DNA of 62,302 bases from Alphaproteobacteria bacterium (lineage in GTDB: Bacteria > Pseudomonadota > Alphaproteobacteria > Micropepsales > Micropepsaceae): assembly GCA_025924715.1 (NCBI GenBank), contig JAICHV010000019.1, forward strand, positions 1 through 62,302, read 5' to 3'. This document shows positions 25,860 to 36,256 of the stretch, one piece after another. The stretch's first letter is position 1. Every line of letters starts with the position of its first letter. Made by a program: the position numbers and the translations under genes. Below the pieces are notes generated by a model that saw only the letters and a list, made by a program, of their open reading frames with translations, was not told the DNA's origin and made no database searches.

Positions 25860-26543
25860 TCAGCTTTTGGCGGCGGCATCCAGGATCGGGGCGAGGCTTT
25901 GGAAGCTCCATTCCGCCCCCGGCGGCGCGTGGACCACCTTGCCATTGACCAGCAAAGTGGGGGTCGAATCGACCTGATAGCGGGCCTGGGCATCGGACGC
26001 GGTGCGGTTGATGGTGGCATCCAGCTTCTTGTCGGCCATGCAGGCCCGGGCCTGGGCCTCGTTCATCCCGGCGGTCCGGGCCATCTGCACCAGCCCGCCT
26101 TTGACGTCCATCACGCCATATTCGTCGTCCCATTTCGGCTGGTTGCGGAACAGCATGTCCATGAAGGGAAAATACTGGTCCTTGGGCAGGCAGGAGGCGA
26201 GCTTTTCCGCATTGCCGTCATCCTCGCTCAGCGGAAAGACGCGGAACACATAGAAGACCTTGCCGGTGTCGATATAAGCGGATTTGACCTGGGGAAAGAC
26301 GTTCATGTCGAAGCGGGCGCAATGGGGACAACGCGGCGCCGCATATTCGATCAGGGTGACCTTGGCCGACGGATTGCCCAGCACATGGGGCTCGGCCTTG
26401 GAGATCGTTTCCGCCGGCTGCGAAGTTACGGAAGCAGCATCGGCCAGATCGGTCGACTGCTGACCGAACAGGGACCAGGCAATTGCGCCCAAGGCGATAA
26501 TGGCCAGAGCTCCGCTAACAAGGAATATCTGTTTTCTTTTCAC
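25860..26543 (-). CDS. membrane-anchored DsbA-like thiol oxidoreductase (copy nearer DUF721)
   Basis: A 227-residue thioredoxin-fold protein. An N-terminal hydrophobic segment (IFLVSGALAIIALGAIAWSLF) anchors or exports it. The active site CPHC sits in APRCPHCARF, and the cis-Pro loop is DSTPTLLVNG. CPHC is the classic DsbA dipeptide, whereas its neighbour has CPVC. The start is a GTG at 26543 overlapping the TGA of the DUF721 gene (GTGA), which supports translational coupling. Earlier in-frame starts read through that gene in another frame. Confidence 0.86.
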   Translation of the reverse strand: MKRKQIFLVSGALAIIALGAIAWSLFGQQSTDLADAASVTSQPAETISKAEPHVLGNPSAKVTLIEYAAPRCPHCARFDMNVFPQVKSAYIDTGKVFYVFRVFPLSEDDGNAEKLASCLPKDQYFPFMDMLFRNQPKWDDEYGVMDVKGGLVQMARTAGMNEAQARACMADKKLDATINRTASDAQARYQVDSTPTLLVNGKVVHAPPGAEWSFQSLAPILDAAAKS

Positions 26544-27044
26544 TTGGGTTCCCGATGGTTGGGCCGGGGGCGATCCTCCCCGGTGGCGCGCCAGCGCGCA
26601 AGGCTTTCCAGCGCCGATTTGAGGGGTCCGGGGCCCTGGAATTGAAGGGCAGGATCGCCCGGTTTGGCGGCTTTTCCAGGCTGGCGCGGGGTGGGTGCTG
26701 GCGGGCGGCTTTCGAGCTGCCCTTGGACGAATTTCACCCGGTCCACCCATTGGCGGCCCGCCCAGTTATTGATCCGCCCCATCAGGGTGCGCGATTCATG
26801 GGCCAGGAACAGGGCGGCAGCCGGTTCGGCCAGCACCGTCAGGACGCCGTCTTTCAGGCTGACCGGGCGGGCCAGCCGGGCTACCTCGGCGCCGGCGATC
26901 TCTTCCCAATGCAGGACCAGCGCCGGATCGGCGAACCCGGCCCGGGCGAATGCGGCCTGCGCAGCCGCCCCGGCATCGGCGCCGATGGCGCCGGCGCGGC
27001 CGCGGCGGGGCGCATTGTCTTGTGAAGCTTTGGGCGGCTGGGCC

Positions 27045-27046
<2 letters not shown>
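26540..27046 (-). CDS. dciA: DUF721 (DciA-like) protein
   Basis: A 168-residue DUF721 protein. The conserved block is about residues 30-105: PALVLHWEEIAGAEVARLARP, LTVLAEPAAALFLAHESRTL and the helix INNWAGRQWVDRVKFVQG. DciA proteins of this family load the replicative helicase DnaB in bacteria without DnaC. A Pro/Lys-rich C-terminal tail of about 50 residues is extra. Its start at 27046 lies on the CCATGG from which mutY also starts on the other strand; a start at 27055 is possible. Confidence 0.78.
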
Positions 27047-29287
<2,241 letters not shown>

Positions 29288-29324
29288 ATCCCCACACCAG
29301 ATGTTGTGCCTGGGGACAGATGGA

Positions 29325-29540
29325 TCAGGCCAAAATGTCCAGGAGCTGCTTATCCATGCGCTCGCTGACCTTAAGGACCGCCAGATTGGCTCTGAAATCA
29401 CTGCCCGCCTGTATCAGTCCGACAACATCGCCGGCGAGGTCATTGCCGGCATCGGCGGTGCTGTCGCGCGTGATCGCGGCGGCATAATTGCCGGCCCGGC
29501 GCCATGCGTTCTGCAGGCCCGAGGTGGTGGTGACGTTCAT
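29325..29540 (-). CDS. miniprotein with a flagellar rod C-terminal-like helix
   Basis: A 71-residue protein whose C-terminal half (LAGDVVGLIQAGSDFRANLAVLK) resembles the C-terminal domain of flagellar rod and hook proteins, which reads like FVNLIQAQRAYQANAKVI in FlgE/FlgG. No N-terminal rod domain is present, so it is a stand-alone C-domain. The start ATG at 29540 has no clear ribosome site. It lies between rnhB and ccrM on the same strand, with the GANTC cluster beyond its stop. The role, flagellar or otherwise, is unknown. Confidence 0.7.
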   Translation of the reverse strand: MNVTTTSGLQNAWRRAGNYAAAITRDSTADAGNDLAGDVVGLIQAGSDFRANLAVLKVSERMDKQLLDILA

Positions 29541-29579
29541 GGGGAAAGAGTGCCAGAGGGCGCTTGCCGCCCGGCAAAC

Positions 29580-30242
29580 TTATTCCATCGAATTTTCGAC
29601 AAATGCCGGCGACGGATTTTCCCGCCAGACGAAGGCGCCGCTCAGCATGTCGCGCACCGGCCCAAAGCTTCGGCGGTGATGCTCGCTGACGCCATGCAAT
29701 TTGAGGCCGGCATAATGTTCCGGCGTGCCATAGCCCTTGTTGTTGCGCCACTGATAGCCGGGATGGGCGTCATGCAGCGCCGCCATCAGCCGGTCGCGCG
29801 TCACTTTGGCGATGATCGAAGCAGCGGCGATGGAAACCGATCGCGCGTCGCCATCCACCAGTGTGTCGCAAGGGCAGGGCAGGGCCGGCGCATCATTGCC
29901 GTCGACCAAGGCAAACTCGGCCGCCACGGATAGCGCGCGCACCGCCCGCGCCATGGCTAGATGGGTCGCCTGGCGGATATTGACCAGGTCGATTTCGCCG
30001 ACGCTGGCTTCGCCCACGCCGACGGCGATGGCACGTTCCATGATGCGGGGAAAAAGTTCTTCGCGCGCTTCTTCGGTGAGCTGTTTGGAATCGTTGAGGC
30101 CTTTGGGAATGCGCCCCCGGTCCAAGATCACCGCCGCCGCCACCACCGGCCCGGCCAGGGGCCCGCGTCCGGCTTCATCCACGCCGCAAACGGGTCCGGA
30201 GCGAACCTTCAGAATGCGGGACTCGTAGATGTAATGCGGCAT
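29580..30242 (-). CDS. rnhB: ribonuclease HII
   Basis: A 220-residue RNase HII that removes RNA from RNA-DNA hybrids and single ribonucleotides. The metal-binding motif VCGVDEAGRGPLAGPVVAAA starts at residue 19 and has the first Asp and Glu. A further Asp is in FALVDGNDAPALP, and SIAAASIIAKVTRD follows. Length is typical. A 98-base gap separates its start from the preceding radical SAM gene; the following gene is 39 bases downstream. Confidence 0.95.
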   Translation of the reverse strand: MPHYIYESRILKVRSGPVCGVDEAGRGPLAGPVVAAAVILDRGRIPKGLNDSKQLTEEAREELFPRIMERAIAVGVGEASVGEIDLVNIRQATHLAMARAVRALSVAAEFALVDGNDAPALPCPCDTLVDGDARSVSIAAASIIAKVTRDRLMAALHDAHPGYQWRNNKGYGTPEHYAGLKLHGVSEHHRRSFGPVRDMLSGAFVWRENPSPAFVENSME

Positions 30243-30340
30243 CCCTCATGATTAGCGCGGCCCGGAAAAGTGTGCAGCGGTTTTCCGTAAGGCCGCGCGA
30301 CAATTAACAACTTGAGGCGGATTCGCGGAGCGAAACCGCC

Positions 30341-31444
30341 TCAGAGCAGACTGAGCTGATCGCCAATCCGGGGTGGACGCCTGAAGCTGTGGGTTTCCAG
30401 GGGTTTTCGCGGCTGGTTGAGCCCCAGCCTCTTTACCGCCATATGGAACCTTTTCGCCATCAATTCGGCATAAGGCCCGGTGCCGCGCATCCGTGTCGCC
30501 CACTGACTGTCGTAATCCTTGCCGCCCCGCATGGAGCGGACGAGCGCCATGACATGCTTGGCGCGGCCGGGAACATTGGCCTCCAGCCATTCGCGGAACA
30601 GATCCTTGATCTCCAAGGGCAGGCGCAGCAGCACATAACCGGCGGTGGTGGCGCCCGCCTGCACGGCAGCCTCCAGCACCGCTTCCATTTCATGATCATT
30701 CAGCGCTGGGATCGCGGGGGCGAACATCACGCCGGCGGGAATGCCGGCACTGGCCAGCCCGGCAATCGCCTGCAGACGCCGCGCCGGCGTGCCGGCGCGC
30801 GGCTCCATCACCCGCGCCAGCTTGCGGTCCAGGGTCGTTACAGAAAGCGCCGCCTTGGCCAAACCCATCTTGGCCATGTCGGACAGGATATCCAGATCGC
30901 GCAGGATCAAAGGCGATTTGGTGACGATGCCCACCGGATGGCGGAAATCGCGCAAGACTTCCAGGATCGAACGGGTGATGCGCAGCTTCTTTTCCAAAGG
31001 CTGATAGGGATCGGTATTGGTGCCCATGGCGATGGTGCGCGGCACATATCCCGGCGCCGACAATTCCTTGGCCAAGAGCTCGGCGGCATTGGGCTTGGTC
31101 AGGATGCGCGATTCAAAATCCGCGCCCGGCGAATAGCCCAGATAGGCGTGGGTGGGCCGGGCGAAGCAATAGATGCAGCCATGCTCGCAGCCACGATAGG
31201 GATTGATGGAGCGGTCGAAGGAAATGTCCGGCGATTTGTTGCGGGCGATGATGGTGCGGGTGGAATCCTGGATCACTTCGGTCTTGAGAGCAGGCGGGCT
31301 GTTATCTTCCGCCCGCCAGCCATCGTCCCAGCCGTCATCGACCAGGACCCGGGTCTGCTTTTCATAGCGGCCCACGGCATTGGAAAGCGCCCCGCGTCCC
31401 CGCAGAACGTCACGCCGGATGGTGGTGTCGAGAACGGTGGTCAT
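30341..31444 (-). CDS. radical SAM protein (PA0069 family, SplB-like)
   Basis: A 367-residue radical SAM enzyme. The 4Fe-4S motif CX3CX2C is in PYRGCEHGCIYCFARPTHAY near residue 80-100, with further conserved TNTDPYQPLEKKL and GIVTKSPLILRDLDIL. This subfamily resembles spore photoproduct lyase but its substrate is unknown. It sits upstream of rnhB on the same strand, as in several Alphaproteobacteria. No accessory SPASM-type cysteines are seen. Confidence 0.86.
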   Translation of the reverse strand: MTTVLDTTIRRDVLRGRGALSNAVGRYEKQTRVLVDDGWDDGWRAEDNSPPALKTEVIQDSTRTIIARNKSPDISFDRSINPYRGCEHGCIYCFARPTHAYLGYSPGADFESRILTKPNAAELLAKELSAPGYVPRTIAMGTNTDPYQPLEKKLRITRSILEVLRDFRHPVGIVTKSPLILRDLDILSDMAKMGLAKAALSVTTLDRKLARVMEPRAGTPARRLQAIAGLASAGIPAGVMFAPAIPALNDHEMEAVLEAAVQAGATTAGYVLLRLPLEIKDLFREWLEANVPGRAKHVMALVRSMRGGKDYDSQWATRMRGTGPYAELMAKRFHMAVKRLGLNQPRKPLETHSFRRPPRIGDQLSLL

Positions 31445-31498
31445 GGGTGCGAATCATGCACCCAGAAGAAGAACAAATCAAGAACAAACTAACTGACG

Positions 31499-31951
31499 TC
31501 ACCCCATCCGCGACGTCATCAGCCAGATGATCCCGATCACCGATAGGGCGCTGATGGCACCGGCAGCCCGCTCCAGCGGCGCTTTGAGCAGCTGTTCCAA
31601 TTGCGGCGTCATCACCCCGCCGGCGGAGGCCGCGATCACCTTGGCCTGATAGGGCGCATGGATGCCGAAGCCCACCGCCAGCAGCAGCGCGAACAAGGCA
31701 TAAGACCAGGTCAGCCAGGGGGCGGTGAGGTCATAGCCCGCCGTTTGCGCCAGCCATAAGCCCAGCGCGGCGGTCACGAACCATCCAATTCCGCCGGTCA
31801 TGGATAGCGGCCGGCAGGCGGAAAACACATCATGGATTTTTTGCACGTCGCCGCTTCGCGCCACCCGCGATTGCAAAATTCCCAGCCCCGCCGTGAAAGC
31901 CAGGGAAAAGGCGAACAGCACCAGATGCGCCGCCAACAATATATGCAGCAT
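31499..31951 (-). CDS. small integral membrane protein (DUF2269-like)
   Basis: A 150-residue protein with four hydrophobic segments: about 1-25 (LHILLAAHLVLFAFSLAFTAG), 50-70 (MTGGIGWFVTAALGLWLA), 82-100 (WSYALFALLLAVGFGI) and 128-146 (AISALSVIGIIWLM). It resembles DUF2269-type inner-membrane proteins but has no catalytic motif. It stands between two oppositely oriented genes, 55 bases from the radical SAM start. Confidence 0.65.
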   Translation of the reverse strand: MLHILLAAHLVLFAFSLAFTAGLGILQSRVARSGDVQKIHDVFSACRPLSMTGGIGWFVTAALGLWLAQTAGYDLTAPWLTWSYALFALLLAVGFGIHAPYQAKVIAASAGGVMTPQLEQLLKAPLERAAGAISALSVIGIIWLMTSRMG

Positions 31952-32068
31952 GGTAAATCTCCTCCGCGGTAATTTTTCCAGATCGTGATCTCAAGGTCTA
32001 CTTTCCAAAATTTTACCTGCGACGCAAAGGGCTTTGGCATAAGCGCCCGGCTGGTCCATGATGGCGGG

Positions 32069-32728
32069 ATGATCTCGGTCGTCATCCCCACTTTGAATGC
32101 GGAGCATGTTCTGCCCCGCTGTTTCGACAGCCTGATCCCCGCGGCGGTGCGCGGGGTGGTGCGCGAGGTGATTATCGCCGATGGGGGATCCTCGGATGGA
32201 ACCCTGGCGGTGGCGGACGCGGCCGGCGCCCATGTCGTCAGCGCGGGCCGAACCCGCAGTGACCAGCTCATTGCCGGGGCGGCGCGCGCCCGTAGCGACT
32301 GGATCCTGTTTCTTCTGCCGGAAACCGCGCTGGAGGGCGGCTGGGAGGCGGAAGTGGAATCCTTCCTGGCCGGCGCGATGCCCGAATATCCGCGCGCCGC
32401 GGTGTTTCACTTCGCGCTCGATGATTTCGGCGGCGAGGCCCGCCGGGCCGAGGCCAAGGCGAATTTGCGTGCCTGGCTGCTGGCGCTGCCTTATGGCGAT
32501 CAGGGATTGCTGATCCCCAAACGGCTCTACAAGAAACTCGGCGGCTATCGCGCGCTGGCCCGAATGGAAGACGCCGATCTGATCCGCCGCATCGGCCGGC
32601 GCCGTCTGGTGTCGCTGCGCGCCCGCGCCGTCAACGCCGCACGCCCGCGCGACGGGGCCTTGCGCGGGTTATGGCTGTCGGTGTTGCACACCCTGCGCAT
32701 ACCGGTGTGGGTGGTGGCGAAGCTTTAG
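32069..32728 (+). CDS. glycosyltransferase family 2-like protein
   Basis: A 219-residue GT-A fold protein. The N-terminus ISVVIPTLNAEHVLPRCFDSL and the acidic motif VIIADGGSSDGTLAVADAAG match family 2 transferases of the short TIGR04283-like group. The nucleotide-sugar DxD-like EDADLIRRIGRR is near the C-terminus. The ATG at 32069 is chosen because upstream codons are not conserved. It lies 105 bases before the stop of convergent moaB, separated by a palindromic repeat. Acceptor and donor are unknown. Confidence 0.8.
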   Translation: MISVVIPTLNAEHVLPRCFDSLIPAAVRGVVREVIIADGGSSDGTLAVADAAGAHVVSAGRTRSDQLIAGAARARSDWILFLLPETALEGGWEAEVESFLAGAMPEYPRAAVFHFALDDFGGEARRAEAKANLRAWLLALPYGDQGLLIPKRLYKKLGGYRALARMEDADLIRRIGRRRLVSLRARAVNAARPRDGALRGLWLSVLHTLRIPVWVVAKL

Positions 32729-32760
32729 CTCCAAAGATGGCGCGTCTTGGTCGTGCCCAT

Positions 32761-32833
32761 CTCCCCCTCTGCGCGAAGCGCATGGAGGGGGAGTACCCGT
32801 AGCTGGCCCTTGGGCCAGCGAAGGGGGAGGGGG
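32761..32833. repeat. intergenic palindromic repeat with two hairpins
   Basis: Hairpin 1 is CTCCCCCTC-TGCGC-GAA-GCGCA-TG-GAGGGGGAG (stem with a two-base bulge). Hairpin 2 is GCTGGCCC-TT-GGGCCAGC at 32802-32819. The element touches the moaB stop codon (32834). Its reverse complement matches the insert in dgt at 7417-7496, where the second stem has CTC/GAG in place of CCC/GGG. Confidence 0.8.
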
Positions 32834-33376
32834 TCAACGTTCCAAAAGTCTGGGCATGATCTCGACGAAGTTGCAGGGGCGGTGGCGGATATCGAGCTGC
32901 CACTTCAATATCCCATCCCAGCCATCCTTCACCGCGCCGGGCGAACCGGGCAGGGCGAATAGATATGTGCCGCCGGCGAGGCCGGCACAGGCGCGCGATT
33001 GCACCGTCGAGGTGCCGATCTTGGCAAAGGAGATCTGGTGGAACAGCGCGGAGAATCCATCGATCTCTTTTTCGAACAGTGCGCGAAAGGCTTCCACCGT
33101 GACATCGCGCCCGGTCAGCCCGGTGCCACCGGTCGAGATCACCACATCGATGCGCGGATCGCCGATCCACAGCTTCAACTGCGCCGTGATCTTGGCCTGG
33201 TCGTCGGGGACAATGGTGCGGGCGCAGAGGATATGCCCTGCATCCTTCACGCGCTTTTCCAGGGTGTCGCCGGAGACATCGTCGTCCTTGGTGCGGGTGT
33301 CGGACACCGTCAGCAGCGCGATATGCACCGGCACAAAAGTGATGCTTTGGTCTAGGTGATCAGTGGAAGCTGGCAT
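32834..33376 (-). CDS. moaB: molybdenum cofactor biosynthesis protein MoaB/MogA-like
   Basis: A 180-residue molybdopterin adenylyltransferase-fold protein. Motifs VVISTGGTGLTGRDV near residue 80 and KIGTSTVQSRACAGLAGG plus LPGSPGAVKDGW are those of MoaB. It would adenylate molybdopterin or act as its MoaB homologue. The ATG at 33376 overlaps the stop of the transglycosylase gene upstream by 17 bases. An upstream stretch in the same frame reads through that gene and is not counted. Confidence 0.9.
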   Translation of the reverse strand: MPASTDHLDQSITFVPVHIALLTVSDTRTKDDDVSGDTLEKRVKDAGHILCARTIVPDDQAKITAQLKLWIGDPRIDVVISTGGTGLTGRDVTVEAFRALFEKEIDGFSALFHQISFAKIGTSTVQSRACAGLAGGTYLFALPGSPGAVKDGWDGILKWQLDIRHRPCNFVEIMPRLLER

Positions 33377-35213
33377 CGATGATCTGTGTGCCATCTGCGG
33401 GCGCGGCGGAGGCTTCAACTGTGGGTGCGGCGGGCAGGGCCGGACGATAGATCGGCCAGGCGCCGCGGGCGGTTTCGTCCAGGCTTTTGGCGTCCTGGCC
33501 AAACCGGCGGCGATACATCCAATGGTATTCCATCAGCCGGCGCACATAAGAGCGCGTCTCGGCCACCGGAATGCTTTCCACGAACAGAAGCGGATCGTCC
33601 TTGCCCGCCTTGGTGTTCAGCCAGCGGTTCACCGCCTGCGGTCCCGCATTATAGGCGCCGCCCAACTCCATCAGATTTCCGTCCAGCCGATCCAGCAATT
33701 GGGCGATATAGCGCTGCCCCAGCGACAGCGAATAGGCCGGATCGTAAAGCTCGTCCGCCGCATCCTTGCCGCCGACCAGTTCGGCAGTCTTGGGCATGAT
33801 CTGCATGATGCCGCGCGCGCCGACCGGCGATGTCGCGCCGTTCTGGAAGCGGCTTTCGATACGGGCAAAAGCCAGCACCAGCGACTGGTCGACTTGATAG
33901 CCGTCCAGCGGCCGATAAGGCGGCACCGGAAAGAGACCGGTTAAAAGCAAACCCTGCGCCACGCTTTTCTCGCTGGCGCGAAGTTCGATATTGGTGACGC
34001 CCATGGCGCGGGCCAGCGCCGCCATGGCGGGATCCAGCGCCTCGGTGTTGTCGACAAAGGCCCGATTGAGTTCGGAGCCGATGAATTCGCCTTCGCCCAC
34101 TTGCCACAGCGCCACCGCCCGGTGCGCCGAAGGCACCGCCATCAGCGCGGTGTAATCGGCCTCAGCCAATACCGGCTCGGAAAAGCCGGTATTGGTGTCC
34201 ATGCCCAGCATGCGTTCGGCGATCAGCCCGTAAAATGTCGGTTCTTCCTTGGCGGCGGCGGCCAGCAGCGAGATCACCCGCTTGGGATCGCCCGCTTGCA
34301 TATGCGCCCGCGCCGCCCAGAATGCAGCCTGCGCCCGCAGGTTGCCCTCGACGCCGCCATTCTGCGCCAGGCGCTCCAGATGGGTGATCGCGTCGGACCA
34401 ATGGCCCAGGCGATAAGCGGAAAAGCCTGCATCCCATTCGAGCTGCGGGCAGGGCGTGGTGTTGGGAACAGCGGCGGCGAGCTGGAAGGCCTGCGCGTCC
34501 ATCCCCTCGGCCAGATAAGAGGCGGCGATGCGATGGGAAAGAATGGCGATGTCTTCGGCCGGCGCGGTGGCCGCGGCTTGCAAATTCTGCAGCAGCGCCG
34601 CCGCCTCGTCCGGCGTGCCGGCTTTGATGTCGGCCAAGATGGGGGCAAGGATGGCGCGCGCCGCATCGGATGACGGCGTCGGCTCGGGCATTTCCTGGTC
34701 TTCATAGCCGCCGGTGCGCCGGCCCACGCCAAGCGGGGCGGGGATATTGGTCACCACTGCGACCCGGATCAGCTTGTGCTTGTGGCGGACGGTCTTGGTC
34801 GAATTGGCCACCGCCAGGCGATAGATGCGGTCGGCGACCGCCAGCTCGCGGTTGTCTTTCAGCCAGGCGACCAGTTCGGCGATCTTGGGCTTTTTGGCCG
34901 CCATCAGCCGGGCCGCCTGCGCATAAGGCGCCAGGACCGGGTCACTCACTTTGGCGAGCAGGCTGGCGGCGCGTGAGGTTTGCTGGGCCCGTTCGGCCGC
35001 GAAGATCTGGCGATAGAGCGCGACATCGGCCGCGGACAAGATCTGCGGCCGCACCGAAGGCGTGGGTGCCGGCTTGATGACGGCGGCTGCCGGGTCGGCG
35101 GACTGCACCGGCAGGATGGCCGGGATCGCTACCGCCGCGGGCGGAACCGCCACCTGTGCCAGGGCGGCGCAAGTTCCCGCCAGGACGAATCCAAATGCCA
35201 GCGCGATCCGCAT
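33360..35213 (-). CDS. slt: soluble lytic murein transglycosylase
   Basis: A 617-residue exported Slt-type enzyme. The signal peptide is MRIALAFGFVLAGTCAALAQ (1-20). A long superhelical region of helical repeats (about 60-440) precedes the catalytic domain: ARIESRFQNGATSPVGARGI near 470 with the catalytic Glu, LMQIMPKTAEL-like block, and GAYNAGPQAVNRWL. It cleaves peptidoglycan to anhydromuropeptides, substrates for NagZ. The start at 35213 gives the signal peptide directly. moaB overlaps its end, so they are probably cotranscribed. Confidence 0.93.
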   Translation of the reverse strand: MRIALAFGFVLAGTCAALAQVAVPPAAVAIPAILPVQSADPAAAVIKPAPTPSVRPQILSAADVALYRQIFAAERAQQTSRAASLLAKVSDPVLAPYAQAARLMAAKKPKIAELVAWLKDNRELAVADRIYRLAVANSTKTVRHKHKLIRVAVVTNIPAPLGVGRRTGGYEDQEMPEPTPSSDAARAILAPILADIKAGTPDEAAALLQNLQAAATAPAEDIAILSHRIAASYLAEGMDAQAFQLAAAVPNTTPCPQLEWDAGFSAYRLGHWSDAITHLERLAQNGGVEGNLRAQAAFWAARAHMQAGDPKRVISLLAAAAKEEPTFYGLIAERMLGMDTNTGFSEPVLAEADYTALMAVPSAHRAVALWQVGEGEFIGSELNRAFVDNTEALDPAMAALARAMGVTNIELRASEKSVAQGLLLTGLFPVPPYRPLDGYQVDQSLVLAFARIESRFQNGATSPVGARGIMQIMPKTAELVGGKDAADELYDPAYSLSLGQRYIAQLLDRLDGNLMELGGAYNAGPQAVNRWLNTKAGKDDPLLFVESIPVAETRSYVRRLMEYHWMYRRRFGQDAKSLDETARGAWPIYRPALPAAPTVEASAAPADGTQIIDASFH

Positions 35214-35317
35214 CGCGGGTTTCCTTCGACTTTGCCCAATATAATTTATGCCCGCTTCCGGGTCGCCCGGCAATCAAGTCGCCGATGCTGCGCCGCCCAC
35301 AAACAGCGCCTTGCGCC

Positions 35318-36190
35318 CTAACTAACCGCGTCGCGCCTTTCAAGCAAGTTAAGACTTTCCAGTCTTGCCGCCAGGCTTTGCAGATCGCGCCAAGCCAGTT
35401 TCTTATGCGCGGGCTGGCGCAGCAGATAGGCAGGATGCAGGGTCAGGAGCAGGGGCACGGTCTGTTCGCCGATCCGATAGTCCATCCAGCGGCCCCGGCT
35501 GCGCATGATGCCCTCGCTGAGCCCCACCACATGGCGCGCCGCCACCGCGCCCAAGAGCACAATGACTTTGGGATCGGCCAGTTCGATATGACGCCGCAGG
35601 AAGGGCAGGCACATCGCCCCTTCCTCGGGCGTGGGGTCGCGGTTGTCCGGCGGGCGCCAGGCCATCACATTGGTGATGTAAGTGTTGGTCTGCCGGCTCA
35701 GCCCGATCGACGCGAGCATCCGGTCCAGCAATTGCCCGGCCCGTCCGACAAAGGGTTTGCCGGCGCGGTCTTCGTCGCGCCCGGGCGCCTCGCCGATGAA
35801 CATGATCCCGCCGGTCGGCGTGCCATCGGCGAACACCGTGGTGGTGGCGCCGCGTTTGAGGCCGCAACCTTCAAACGCTTCCAGCGCCGCTTTCAAGTCC
35901 GCCAGGCTGGAGGCCGCCGCCGCGCTGCGCTGGGCGGTGCCGATGGCGTCGTTGTCGGAAGGTGGCGGAGTCGGGGAAGGTGGCTGCTCTCTTTCCCGAA
36001 ATTTGCTCGCTGCGCTCACAAATTGCGACCCCACGGGGCGCGCTTGGGCGCGCGCCCGCCCTTCGGGCCCCTCAAGGGGAGGGTGGGGCATGGGGGCCTT
36101 GAGCCTGTTGACCGGCTCTTCGCCCATCGCCTCATCGGCGCCGGCGTCGAGCAGCCAGGTCAGGGTGGAAAGCGCGTCTTTGTCCTGCAT
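35318..36190 (-). CDS. udg: family-4-like uracil-DNA glycosylase with an in-frame repeat insert
   Basis: A 290-residue UDG. Motif A FIGEAPGRDEDRAGKPFVGR near residue 132 and the C-terminal motif LHPAYLLRQP are intact, so it should excise uracil. Of the four cysteines binding the Fe-S cluster in classical family 4, only GCGL and AMCLPF are seen; the others read Phe and Trp. The N-terminal region carries an insert at about residues 34-69 (codons 35985-36090), a palindromic repeat. Position between the transglycosylase and ETF-QO genes is ordinary. Confidence 0.85.
   Translation of the reverse strand: MQDKDALSTLTWLLDAGADEAMGEEPVNRLKAPMPHPPLEGPEGRARAQARPVGSQFVSAASKFREREQPPSPTPPPSDNDAIGTAQRSAAAASSLADLKAALEAFEGCGLKRGATTTVFADGTPTGGIMFIGEAPGRDEDRAGKPFVGRAGQLLDRMLASIGLSRQTNTYITNVMAWRPPDNRDPTPEEGAMCLPFLRRHIELADPKVIVLLGAVAARHVVGLSEGIMRSRGRWMDYRIGEQTVPLLLTLHPAYLLRQPAHKKLAWRDLQSLAARLESLNLLERRDAVS
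35985..36090. repeat. palindromic repeat inside udg
   Basis: This part of udg contains several tight palindromes: AATTTG...CAAATT at 36000-36024, GGCGCGC...GCGCGCC, and CCCC-TCAA-GGGG at 36068-36079. It encodes a low-complexity Pro/Arg/Ala linker. It is not the dgt/moaB family but has the same architecture of GC-rich hairpins and lies in a region the family tolerates. No stop is introduced. Confidence 0.6.
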
Positions 36191-36256
36191 CTTGGCATTC
36201 TAGGGAGAGCCCCGCGGCTAGGCTATAGTCACCTCGCGATTCCGCATCCCAGGCGC

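Noticed and set aside
30252..30590. 112-codon frame between rnhB and the radical SAM gene
   Set aside because: Overlaps the end of the radical SAM gene in a different frame, with poor composition and no conserved motif.
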